From assembly GCF_946885885.1 (NCBI RefSeq), contig NZ_CAMPHN010000149.1, positions 1-10,391 of the forward strand: a stretch of DNA of 10,391 nucleotides, read 5' to 3'. This stretch comes from an uncultured Pseudomonas sp. (GTDB lineage: Bacteria; Pseudomonadota; Gammaproteobacteria; Pseudomonadales; Pseudomonadaceae). Of the stretch, positions 1 through 6,096 are shown in pieces. Below the pieces are notes generated by a model that saw only the letters and a list, made by a program, of their open reading frames with translations, did not search any database and was not told where the DNA came from. The first letter of the stretch is position 1. Each line of letters opens with the position of its first letter. Both the position numbers and the translations under genes were made by a program.

Positions 1-590
1 ACGCTCTGCAGAAAGCGCACGGGGCCGGGGGTCTCGCAGGTCGGCTGCGGCTCCACGGCCGGGTCCATGTGCGCTTCCAGGGCGCTGACCAAGGGTTCTT
101 GCTGGCTACTCAGCGCCGCACCCGTCTGCTGGCTTTCGCACAGGCTGAGCAGTTCGCCGAGCAATTGGGCGAGGCTGACGGCATCGGCGATCGAATGATG
201 GCAAGTCAGCAGCAGGTGATGACGGCTGCGATTCGGGGTGGAGAGCAGCAGTAGGCGCCAGAGATGTTTCTGGGGGTCGAGCACGCTGTCGAGCTGACGC
301 TGCAACAGCTGCGCAGGCGTTTGTCCGGCGAGCAGAGTGTGGTTGTACACCTTGATCTGGGCAAAAGGCACGTCGGCTTTGAAGTACAACGCGTTCGCGC
401 TCTCGACGATGCGGCTCTGCAGCAGCGGGTGACGCCAGTGCAGCTTCTCCGCGGCGCGTTGCAGGGTGGTACCCGATAGTGGGCCGTCGAAACTCAGCAG
501 GCTGGCGGTTTGGGTGCAGCCGTTGAGCTCGTGCATCAAGGCCATACTGGTTTCGATCTGGCCGAGCGGACGGCCAAGGCTTTGGGACAT
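1..590 (-). CDS. Condensation-domain (PapA5/alcohol acyltransferase-like) protein, C-terminus beyond the window
   Basis: This reading frame is open from an ATG at 590 to the window edge (196 codons seen). The N-terminus begins MSQSLGRPLGQIE, an opening typical of stand-alone condensation-superfamily acyltransferases such as PapA5. The catalytic HHxxxD motif is present as CHHSIADAVS, with H131, H132 and D136. The residue after the Asp is Ala137 where most family members have Gly. Family members transfer an acyl group, often from a carrier protein or CoA, onto a hydroxyl or amine. Here the enzyme would most simply esterify a product of the upstream oxidoreductases, which is inference. The start is supported by GGATGAGGAG, which overlaps the stop codon of the monooxygenase gene 11 bp upstream, so the two are surely cotranscribed. 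The frame has no internal stop, but the C-terminal half of the fold (DFGWG region) cannot be seen, so intactness is unknown. Confidence 0.8.
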   Translation of the reverse strand, partial: MSQSLGRPLGQIETSMALMHELNGCTQTASLLSFDGPLSGTTLQRAAEKLHWRHPLLQSRIVESANALYFKADVPFAQIKVYNHTLLAGQTPAQLLQRQLDSVLDPQKHLWRLLLLSTPNRSRHHLLLTCHHSIADAVSLAQLLGELLSLCESQQTGAALSSQQEPLVSALEAHMDPAVEPQPTCETPGPVRFLQS

Positions 591-601
591 CGTCGCGCTC
601 C

Positions 602-2152
602 TCATCCGGCCAGTTGCTCGGTTTCTGCCGAGACATCGTTCAGGTAGAAGCGCTCGATCAAGGACGTAAGGGTGTCGGGTTCGTCCAGGCGGCCGCGGCA
701 ATCGATGAACAGATCCGGGCGTACCAGCAGGAACTCCCCTTCGCTGAGTTTCCAGGCATCGCGCAGACGCTGGTCGGCGAGGCGCTGGCCTTGGGGCAGG
801 CCGTTGGGCTGTTCGCCCAGCCAGCAGATATTCAGGTGGCTATTCAAGGGTTCGAGCAGTGCCAGCAAACGGTCGAATGCGGCGCGGTCCGAGGGGCCGG
901 GCGGCAGGATCAGCAGGCTGTGCCGGCCTTGGCCGAACCTGTCCGCACCGTTGACGTAAGGCAGCATGCAACCGGCCTGTAGCTCGCTGCGCGGCGTGCC
1001 GTAGCGCAGGGTCAAACCGGCGGTTTCCAGCGGGAAGCGGCGAATGAACTCGCGGTTGCGCAGGCGTGGTAGATAGGCCTGCTCGTCGGCCGGCAGGTGG
1101 CGGTTCAGGCGGGCGATCAGCGAGGTGGACTTGTCGGTCTTGGCCAGCAAGGTGCGGGTGTTCTGCTCGCGCTCTTCGACATAGGACTGCAGCAACTCGT
1201 CGTTGCCCAGGCCGTTGAGGGTGTAACCGAGCTTCCAGCCGAGGTTGAAGGCGTCGGCTATCCCTGAGTTCATGCCGAAACCGCCGATCGGGCTGAACAG
1301 ATGGGCGGCATCGCCGGCGAGAAATACCCGACCGCGACGGATGGTGGCCGCCGAGCGGTTATAGAAAGGCGCGCTCGATAGCCAGATCGGGTCGCTGACC
1401 TGCAGGCCGGGGATCTCGTAGCGCGCGATATAGTCGCGGATTTCCTCCAGGCTCGGTTTATAGCCGGGCGGGCATTGCTCGTTCACCTTGATGACGATGC
1501 GGTGGTAGCCATCCTTGAGCGGCAACAGGATCAGGAAGCCGTCGTCGCGGATGAAGTAGAAGCCTTGTTCCCGGGCGCCCTGCCATTCGATGCGCAGGTC
1601 GGCGAGGATGAAGTGCATGTTGTAGTCGTAGCCGCTGAAGTCCAGCTCCAGCTCGTTGCGCACCTTGCTCAGGCCGCCGTCGCAGCCCACCACATAGTCG
1701 AAATGTTGGCGCTCGCGGCCATCGCCGGTGCGCAATTCGACTTCCACGCCGTTGTCGTGCTGGCGCAGGCCGAGCAGTTCGCAGTCGCGTTCGATGCTGT
1801 GGCCGAGTTCATTCAGCCGCTGCTCCAGCACCTGTTCGGTTTCCGGTTGCGGCAGCATGAGAAAGAACGGGAACTTGCTCGGCAAGCGGGCGAAGCGGGC
1901 GCGCATCAGCGGCCGGTTGTCGTATACCAGGTTGATTACTTCGGTCTTGTGGCCCAGGCCGACCAATGTCTCGGCGACGCCCAGGTCGTCGAGCAGGTTC
2001 AGCGAGGCGGGGTTGATGCTCAGGGCCTTGGAGCCGGAGGGCTCTTTGCGGCGTTTGTCGATCAGCCGGAAACCGATGCCGAAGCGCTGTAGCTGCAGGG
2101 CAAGGGTCATGCCGGTGGGGCCGCCCCCGACGATCAATACGTGCGGTTTCAT
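602..2152 (-). CDS. FAD-dependent monooxygenase, PheA/TfdB (FAD_binding_3) class A flavoprotein family
   Basis: This 516-residue protein has all three marks of class A flavoprotein hydroxylases: the FAD dinucleotide-binding motif VGGGPTG (residues 8-14), the DG motif GCDGGLSKVR (157-166), and the second FAD motif VFLAGDAAH (276-284) followed by SPIGGFGMNSGIADAFNLGWK. The C-terminal about 110 residues match in position and ending (LVRPDLFIDCRG, 476-487) the thioredoxin-like domain of phenol hydroxylase-type enzymes. Such enzymes hydroxylate or epoxidise aromatic or activated ring substrates with NAD(P)H and O2 in the cytoplasm. The ATG at 2152 is preferred over the adjacent in-frame TTG at 2155 because GAGGAA sits 8 nt before it. 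The gene lies 65 bp after the aldo/keto reductase and 11 bp before the acyltransferase, implying one transcript. The substrate cannot be read from the sequence. Confidence 0.9.
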   Translation of the reverse strand: MKPHVLIVGGGPTGMTLALQLQRFGIGFRLIDKRRKEPSGSKALSINPASLNLLDDLGVAETLVGLGHKTEVINLVYDNRPLMRARFARLPSKFPFFLMLPQPETEQVLEQRLNELGHSIERDCELLGLRQHDNGVEVELRTGDGRERQHFDYVVGCDGGLSKVRNELELDFSGYDYNMHFILADLRIEWQGAREQGFYFIRDDGFLILLPLKDGYHRIVIKVNEQCPPGYKPSLEEIRDYIARYEIPGLQVSDPIWLSSAPFYNRSAATIRRGRVFLAGDAAHLFSPIGGFGMNSGIADAFNLGWKLGYTLNGLGNDELLQSYVEEREQNTRTLLAKTDKSTSLIARLNRHLPADEQAYLPRLRNREFIRRFPLETAGLTLRYGTPRSELQAGCMLPYVNGADRFGQGRHSLLILPPGPSDRAAFDRLLALLEPLNSHLNICWLGEQPNGLPQGQRLADQRLRDAWKLSEGEFLLVRPDLFIDCRGRLDEPDTLTSLIERFYLNDVSAETEQLAG

Positions 2153-2182
2153 CAACGCAATTCCTCGTTGGCGTTGGGTGGG

Positions 2183-2205
2183 CGGCGGCTCGGCTTGAGC
2201 CGCCG
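2183..2205 (-). repeat. Perfect 9-bp stem-loop in the aldo/keto reductase-monooxygenase gap
   Basis: CGGCGGCTC (2183-2191) and GAGCCGCCG (2197-2205) are perfect complements around a 5-nt loop. The hairpin fills most of the 65-bp gap inside the unit. No T tract follows on the minus strand, so it is unlikely to be an intrinsic terminator. A processing or mRNA-stability element is possible. Confidence 0.6.
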
Positions 2206-2217
2206 ACTACGGGCGAC

Positions 2218-3216
2218 TCAGATGTTGGTCCCTTTGAGGATGGCGTCCGGGTAGCGTTTGCCGGCAATCGCCTGGGGCATGAAGATCTTGCCGAGCATGG
2301 CCGAGGCGGCGGCATCCAGCTTGATCGTCTGGGCGTCGAAGTTGCCGGCCAGATACTTGATGCGCTTGGTGCCGGGAATCACGTGGAGGTTCTCGTACTG
2401 ATCGAGCAACCAGGCCAGGGCCAGTTGCGCGGAGGTGCAGCCGAGTTCGTTGCTGAGTTGCTCCAGGGCCTTGACCAGTTGCAGGTTGGTATCCAGGTTC
2501 TCACCCTGGAAGCGCGGCAGCTTGGCGCGGAAATCGCTGTCGGCGCTGGCCTGTTCGATGTGTTCCTTGGTGATCGCGCCGGTGAGGAAACCGCGACCCA
2601 GCGGGCTGTAGGCCACCAGTGCGATATTCAGTTCTTCGAGTACCGGCAGGGTGTGCTCTTCCAGGTCGCGGCTCCACAGCGAGTATTCGCTTTGCAGGGC
2701 GGCGATCGGGTGAACGGCGTGCGCTTTACGCAGGGTCTCGACCGACACCTCGGAGAGGCCGATCGCCTTGATTTTGCCTTCCTGCACCAGCTCGGCGAGG
2801 GCGCCGACGGTTTCCTCGATCGGCGTGTTGGGATCGCGACGGTGCACGTAATAGAGGTCGATGCACTCGGTGTTGAGGCGCTTGAGCGAGGCTTCGCAGG
2901 CCTTCTTGACGTAGTCGCGCGAACCATCGATCAGCAGGTTGTACTTGTCGGCGGGGTCGCGATAGATGCCGAATTTAGTGGCCAGCAGCATTTCGTCGCG
3001 GCGGCTGCCCAGTTGCTTGATGAATTTGCCGAGCAGTTCTTCGTTGTGGCCGCGGCCGTACATGTCCGAGGTATCGAAATGCCGGTAGCCGAGATCGAGG
3101 GCGGCGTGCAGGGTTTCCAGGGACTGGGCGTCGTCGGTTTCGCCGTAGAATTCGCTCATGCCCATGCAGCCCAAGCCCACGGCCGGGACGCTCTTATTCG
3201 CCAGCGTTCTGTTCAT
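2218..3216 (-). CDS. Aldo/keto reductase (AKR13/YakC-like)
   Basis: This is a full-length 332-residue AKR. The catalytic tetrad is visible: Asp48 and Tyr53 in HFDTSDMYGRGHNE, Lys81 in LATKFG, and His125 in DLYYVHRRDP. The N-terminal GLGCMGMSEFYG and the late IPGTKR motif, which contacts the NADP 2'-phosphate in this group, are typical of NADPH-dependent AKR13-type enzymes that reduce aldehydes or ketones. The ATG at 3216 has GGAG 6 nt upstream; an upstream GTG at 3279 would add 21 residues that do not look like the family and has no such site. It is the first gene of a unit with the monooxygenase and acyltransferase. Family members include detoxifying and biosynthetic reductases. In this neighbourhood a keto-reduction of a pathway intermediate is plausible but not shown. 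Confidence 0.9.
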   Translation of the reverse strand: MNRTLANKSVPAVGLGCMGMSEFYGETDDAQSLETLHAALDLGYRHFDTSDMYGRGHNEELLGKFIKQLGSRRDEMLLATKFGIYRDPADKYNLLIDGSRDYVKKACEASLKRLNTECIDLYYVHRRDPNTPIEETVGALAELVQEGKIKAIGLSEVSVETLRKAHAVHPIAALQSEYSLWSRDLEEHTLPVLEELNIALVAYSPLGRGFLTGAITKEHIEQASADSDFRAKLPRFQGENLDTNLQLVKALEQLSNELGCTSAQLALAWLLDQYENLHVIPGTKRIKYLAGNFDAQTIKLDAAASAMLGKIFMPQAIAGKRYPDAILKGTNI

Positions 3217-3443
3217 GTAATGCTCCAAAAAATAGCTGAGTGCGAGCCGCGAGGCGGCCGCCGATAGTTGAAGGTGCACGTTACTCAGCCAGCTGCGCGC
3301 GCATCACTGTTCGAACGGACAGGTCGGTCGGCGACGGCGCGTAATGGACGTGCTGCACGCCTGCGCCGTTGCGCTTAGGGCTTGTCGGGGGAGAAAGGCG
3401 GGTGCCGCTACAGCGCTGGAAATCGCTCTGCACGCGGCGCTGG
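3217..3443 (-). promoter_or_regulatory. Presumed promoter region of the reductase-monooxygenase-acyltransferase unit
   Basis: This gap lies between the terminator after the HAD gene and the aldo/keto reductase start, so a promoter must be here if that terminator works. I could not find a convincing -35/-10 pair. It holds the 8-bp palindrome GTTCGAAC (3309-3316) inside CTGT-N8-ACAG (3307-3322), a candidate operator. The sequence TCGAACGGA (3311-3319) recurs at 5031-5039 upstream of the afsA-like gene. No gene is apparent in this stretch. Confidence 0.35.
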
Positions 3444-3470
3444 AAAAAGTAAGGGAGGCGAACCTCCCTT
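3444..3470 (-). terminator. Intrinsic terminator with UUCG tetraloop after the HAD gene
   Basis: Read on the minus strand, AAGGGAGG-TTCG-CCTCCCTT forms a perfect 8-bp stem with the very stable UUCG loop, followed at once by ACTTTTTCC. It lies 30 bp after the HAD stop codon. On the plus strand no T run follows, so it works in one direction. Just upstream a C/T run (CCCTT-TTG-AAGGG) could form a competing 5-bp hairpin with the left arm, which leaves some room for read-through control. Confidence 0.85.
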
Positions 3471-3500
3471 CAAAAGGGGGGGAAGGCAGTTGGCTCGCTG

Positions 3501-4187
3501 TCAGGCGGCCTCGATGATGTTCCAGTTGCGCTGCTGGCAAAGATCTCGGGCATGGGCATCGGGGTTGACCATCACCGGATAGCCGACCTGCTCGAGCATC
3601 GGGATATCGGAGATGTCGTCGCCGTAGGCATAGCAGCGTTGCGCTTGCAGGCCCTGTTCGCGAATGAACGCGATCACGCCTTCGGCTTTGCCTTGGCCGA
3701 TGCTCGGCTGGCCGGTCAATTGCCCGGTATAGCGCCCATGCTTGATCTCCAGCGGAGCGGCGATCATGAAGTCCGCGCCAAGCTCCTCGGCGAGGGGGGC
3801 GAGAATCGCAGCGAAGGAGCCGGAAACCAGGACGATGCTGGCGCCCTGGCGCTGGTGCCAGCGGATTTCGTCGCGCATGCGGGCGAAGAACAGGCGTTCG
3901 TCGCTACGCACCCGGGTGTACCAGGCACGCCCCAGGTTCGCCACCAATTCGACGTCGAGGCCGTCGTAGATGCTGTAGTAGAAGCGGTTGATCGCTTCGC
4001 GCGGCTGCTCTTCGGCGATCATCCGTTGCAATGTCCCGCGGTACTCCTGGACCCGCGTCGACTCGGCGATTCTCAAGTAATCGATCAAGTAGTCGAGGAA
4101 GCTGAACATGCTCTTGATGCTGATCAGGGTGCCGTCGACATCGAAGAATGCCGACCAGACGCCGGCGTTTTCAGGCACGTTTCTCAT
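3501..4187 (-). CDS. HAD-superfamily subclass IB phosphatase (SerB-like)
   Basis: This 228-residue protein carries the full HAD motif set: motif I FFDVDGTLI with nucleophile Asp16 and acid/base Asp18, motif II IVLVSGS (Ser122), motif III Lys167 in GQGKAEG, and motif IV YGDDISDIPML (Asp190, Asp191, Asp194) for Mg2+. The helical insert between motifs I and II fits the C1 cap of subclass IB, which includes phosphoserine phosphatase-like enzymes acting on small phosphomonoesters in the cytoplasm. The ATG at 4187 has AGGAG 7 nt upstream, and it lies inside the end of the afsA-like gene (17-nt overlap in a different frame). This suggests translational coupling and linked function. An attractive inferred role is dephosphorylation of the product of the AfsA-like protein, as phosphatases do in gamma-butyrolactone and furan signal pathways. 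An intrinsic terminator follows the gene. Confidence 0.9.
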   Translation of the reverse strand: MRNVPENAGVWSAFFDVDGTLISIKSMFSFLDYLIDYLRIAESTRVQEYRGTLQRMIAEEQPREAINRFYYSIYDGLDVELVANLGRAWYTRVRSDERLFFARMRDEIRWHQRQGASIVLVSGSFAAILAPLAEELGADFMIAAPLEIKHGRYTGQLTGQPSIGQGKAEGVIAFIREQGLQAQRCYAYGDDISDIPMLEQVGYPVMVNPDAHARDLCQQRNWNIIEAA

Positions 4188-4920
4188 GCATGATCTCCTG
4201 ATTCAGTTCGCTGAGAATCGCTTGCTGGGCCAAGCCCGCCTCCTTCTTCGCGATCACGCTATCGGGGTAGGTGGAGAATTTGGTTCTGATCACGCAGCAG
4301 GTTTGCTGAGCCTGGATCACCGACATGCGCACCTCGAAACGCTGCGAGTTGCTGCGTTCGCTGACCCGGTGTTCGAGCACCTCGTAGAGAATGCTCATCG
4401 GCAGGGGGAAAACGAAGCGCTGATACTCGACATCCATGTTGTTGATGACGAAGTAGCTGCTTTCGGTTTCGTCCTGCAGGTAAAAGGCTTCGCTGACGGC
4501 GAGGAAGGTCTGCCGCGCCGCTTCGGTGAGCACCATGCCCTGGATGTGCTGGCCGGTGATGTGGTCGCTCATCTCGGCGCAGCGCTCGTCGAGCAGTACA
4601 TCGACCTCGAAGCTGTCGTGGCTGAGGCGGCGCGGTACGCTGATCATCGAGTTCTGCGACTGGTGCTTGTGCGCCAGTTCGCGGCCGGCCTTGGCGGGCT
4701 TGGCGAAGTCGGTCAGCCAAGGTTTTTTCAGGCGCGCGGCCTTTTCCAGCAGGCGGGTGACCTGTTCCTCGGAGACGCCCTGGCCCAGTTGGAAGCGCAG
4801 GTTCGGGTGTATCAGATCGCCATCGAGGATGGCTTCCAGTTCGCTGACGGCCATTACGTGCGCGTTCTCGGCGAACAATTTGAATTTATCGCCAACGATA
4901 AAAATTCTTTCCACAGACAT
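4171..4920 (-). CDS. AfsA-like hotdog-domain protein, possible butenolide synthase
   Basis: This 249-residue protein has a hotdog region (about residues 90-225) whose central helix carries DHITGQHIQGMVLTEAARQ (119-137). This pattern of Asp/His, Gly-Met and Glu-Ala-x-Arg-Gln is what I associate with the AfsA-type hotdog family (PF03756). AfsA condenses a beta-ketoacyl-ACP with dihydroxyacetone phosphate to start A-factor synthesis. Residues 1-85 are a different, mostly polar region that I do not recognise, and I see only one hotdog repeat, whereas Streptomyces AfsA (about 300 residues) has two. The start at 4920 has an AAGGGAA Shine-Dalgarno 6 nt upstream. The gene overlaps the HAD phosphatase start by 17 nt. 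The alternative is an acyl-thioester dehydratase or other hotdog enzyme; no sequence search was possible. The last residues (IMHEKRA) double as the translation start site of the next gene. Confidence 0.7.
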   Translation of the reverse strand: MSVERIFIVGDKFKLFAENAHVMAVSELEAILDGDLIHPNLRFQLGQGVSEEQVTRLLEKAARLKKPWLTDFAKPAKAGRELAHKHQSQNSMISVPRRLSHDSFEVDVLLDERCAEMSDHITGQHIQGMVLTEAARQTFLAVSEAFYLQDETESSYFVINNMDVEYQRFVFPLPMSILYEVLEHRVSERSNSQRFEVRMSVIQAQQTCCVIRTKFSTYPDSVIAKKEAGLAQQAILSELNQEIMHEKRA

Positions 4921-4932
4921 GGCGGGTTCCCT

Positions 4933-5073
4933 TAGCTAGTGGCCTTGAAAAGCAGTGATGCCGGATAGGTGAAGGCGGCAGTCAAGGAGCCGTTCGCATC
5001 GGCTCGCTTTTCTAAGCAAGCTCGGTGATGTCGAACGGAACTAGCCAGCGCCGAAGCGGTGTAGCTAGTGGCC
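4933..5073. repeat. 12-bp direct repeat TAGCTAGTGGCC, two copies 129 bp apart
   Basis: Identical copies lie at 4933-4944 and 5062-5073. Similarity weakly continues for about 10 bp (AAAGCAG versus AAAGTAG). The first copy abuts the Shine-Dalgarno of the afsA-like gene. By a simple estimate, a 12-bp repeat inside 364 bp is expected by chance well under once in a hundred such regions. Confidence 0.7.
4987..5038. promoter_or_regulatory. Overlapping inverted repeats upstream of the afsA-like gene
   Basis: GAGCCG (4987-4992) and CGGCTC (5000-5005) form a perfect 6-bp dyad with a 7-nt spacer. The same left side, CCGTTCGCATC (4990-5000), also pairs with GATGTCGAACGG (5027-5038) with one unpaired base. 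GCTT-N4-AAGC lies between them. The two pairings are mutually exclusive, as in an operator array or a switching 5' leader. The function is unknown. Confidence 0.45.
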
Positions 5074-5284
5074 GCTAAAGTAGATGCGCAGCTCGGTCGC
5101 TGTATATTTCAGAGCATTTCAGCGCATAACAGCGGGATTGCAGGGCTCGATCGTTCCCGATGGCAGTCTCAGACGGACAGCCTCCGGCGGGCCGCCCTGG
5201 ATAGGCAGCCTCGGCCAGATGGTTTCGGGCTCGGCCGTCTTGAACGGAGAGTTTCGGGCGAATGGGAGAAGAGAAGGGCGGGAT

Positions 5285-5908
5285 TCAGGCGCGCGGCCAG
5301 CTGGCCATCGCCTGGCTGGCCATATCATGCAACTCGGCGGCTTCCGCCCCGTCGCGGGCTTGGATCGACATGCCCTGAATCACCGCGCCGAAGAAGCGCG
5401 CCAGGCTATGGCAGTTGGTGCTGGCGGGCAGCTCGCCGCAGTCCTTGGCTTCCTCGAAGCGCTTATGGATGAGCCCTAGGGTGGCGGTACGCAACTCGCT
5501 CATACTTTGCGCCATCCGGTTATGCAGGGTGGCGCTGGTCAGTAGACCGCTGGAGACGATACAGCCGGGAGGGTGGGCGTGAGCGGTGAACTCGTTGGCC
5601 GCGCTGCTGAGCACTTGTTGGGTGAAGCTGCGGGCGTCGTTGGTGTGCGCCAATGCATGCTGAATGAAATTGCCCGGTCCTTTCAGATACAGGTCGACGA
5701 CTTCCAGGTAGAGCTGCTCCTTGGAGCCGAACGCGGTGTACAGGCTGGGCGGGGCGATGCCCATGGCACCGACCAGATCGGCGATCGAGGTGCCCTCGTA
5801 ACCCTGTTTCCAGAACAACTGTAACGCGGTGTGCAGGGCATTTTCACGGTTGAAGCTGAGGGGGCGACCCCGTTTAGTATTTTTCTTGACTGTTTTCATA
5901 GCGGTCAT
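5285..5908 (-). CDS. TetR/AcrR-family transcriptional regulator
   Basis: This is a one-component repressor-type protein of 207 residues (204 if the ATG at 5899 is used). A basic N-terminal arm (KKNTKRGRPLSFN) is followed by a TetR_N domain with the helix-turn-helix at about residues 39-60 (TSIADLVGAMGIAPPSLYTAFGSKE). The ligand domain includes HPPGCIVSS (112-120) with Cys116, a segment shared with a subgroup of TetR proteins that often sit beside oxidoreductase genes. It lies 364 bp upstream of the afsA-like gene on the same strand, reminiscent of the synthase-receptor pairs of Streptomyces, but nothing marks it as an ArpA-type butyrolactone receptor. It could equally control the EthD and quinone reductase genes upstream. 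Neither start codon has a Shine-Dalgarno, so the exact start is uncertain. Confidence 0.88.
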   Translation of the reverse strand: MTAMKTVKKNTKRGRPLSFNRENALHTALQLFWKQGYEGTSIADLVGAMGIAPPSLYTAFGSKEQLYLEVVDLYLKGPGNFIQHALAHTNDARSFTQQVLSSAANEFTAHAHPPGCIVSSGLLTSATLHNRMAQSMSELRTATLGLIHKRFEEAKDCGELPASTNCHSLARFFGAVIQGMSIQARDGAEAAELHDMASQAMASWPRA

Positions 5909-5936
5909 TATTTAAATCGCAGATATGGATCGTCAA
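5907..5936 (-). promoter_or_regulatory. Candidate sigma-70 promoter of the TetR gene
   Basis: On the minus strand TTGACG (5936-5931) is followed after 18 nt by AATAAT (5912-5907). The -10 overlaps the ATG at 5908, so RNA would begin near 5900-5899, exactly at the second ATG. This predicts a leaderless mRNA translated from 5899 and explains the missing ribosome binding site. The AT-rich palindrome ATTTAAAT (5910-5917) lies inside it. Confidence 0.45.
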
Positions 5937-5997
5937 GCGCGCAAATAGGTGCGGGCATCCGCGACGGAGTCGATTTATCGGCAAGCGCAAGCGTGCG

Positions 5998-6023
5998 ACA
6001 AGGGCCGTTCAATCGACCCTTGT
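5998..6023. promoter_or_regulatory. Inverted repeat ACAAGGG-N12-CCCTTGT upstream of the TetR gene
   Basis: Perfect 7-bp arms at 5998-6004 and 6017-6023 lie in the EthD-TetR gap (5909-6096). No T tract follows on the minus strand, so a terminator is not favoured. The 26-bp size would suit a regulator-binding site, perhaps for autoregulation. The same gap contains a small GCGG-GCAT-CCGC dyad nearby. Confidence 0.4.
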
Positions 6024-6096
6024 GGAGGGGAGGTCTGTGATTCAGCCGCAGAGCAGGGACCATCGAGGAGCATGTGCCAGGTCCGCTATGCCGGAC

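Larger units (their letters stand above)
4921..5284 (-). promoter_or_regulatory. 364-bp intergenic region upstream of the afsA-like gene
   Basis: I see no gene here; short open frames on either strand lack family features. The stretch holds a 12-bp direct repeat, overlapping dyads at 4987-5038, and an AT-rich patch at 5098-5124 where ATTTCAG occurs twice exactly 10 bp apart (5106-5112, 5116-5122) within CGCTG-N17-CAGCG. On the minus strand that patch reads TATACA, a possible -10 without a good -35. TTGACT occurs at 4985-4980 (minus) but has no -10 at proper spacing. The region must contain the afsA-HAD promoter unless transcription reads through from the TetR gene, after which I find no terminator. 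Confidence 0.5.

Noticed and set aside
1475..2092. Long plus-strand open frame opposite the monooxygenase
   Set aside because: It is antisense to a gene with full family motifs, is rich in Ala/Val/Gln as expected from GC-rich codon shadows, and has no recognisable domain. The same holds for 2383-3267, 4108-4935 and 9247-10188.
2183..2205. Stem-loop as a terminator between the reductase and monooxygenase genes
   Set aside because: No T tract follows it on the minus strand, and the tight spacing suggests one transcript.
1..4920. A single five-gene operon from the afsA-like gene through the acyltransferase
   Set aside because: The strong intrinsic terminator at 3444-3470 and the 284-bp gap argue for two transcription units on the same strand.
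4957..4985. TTGACT as the -35 of the afsA promoter
   Set aside because: The best -10 (TATCCG) is only 12 nt away, and at 16-18 nt there is nothing like TATAAT.
5119..5328. 69-codon minus-strand open frame in the TetR-afsA gap
   Set aside because: It starts inside the TetR gene in another frame, is Pro/Arg-rich, has no Shine-Dalgarno and resembles no family I know.
5285..5908. TetR protein as an ArpA-type butyrolactone receptor
   Set aside because: The HPPGC-type ligand domain looks like a common oxidoreductase-linked TetR subgroup. Position alone is not enough to name it a receptor.
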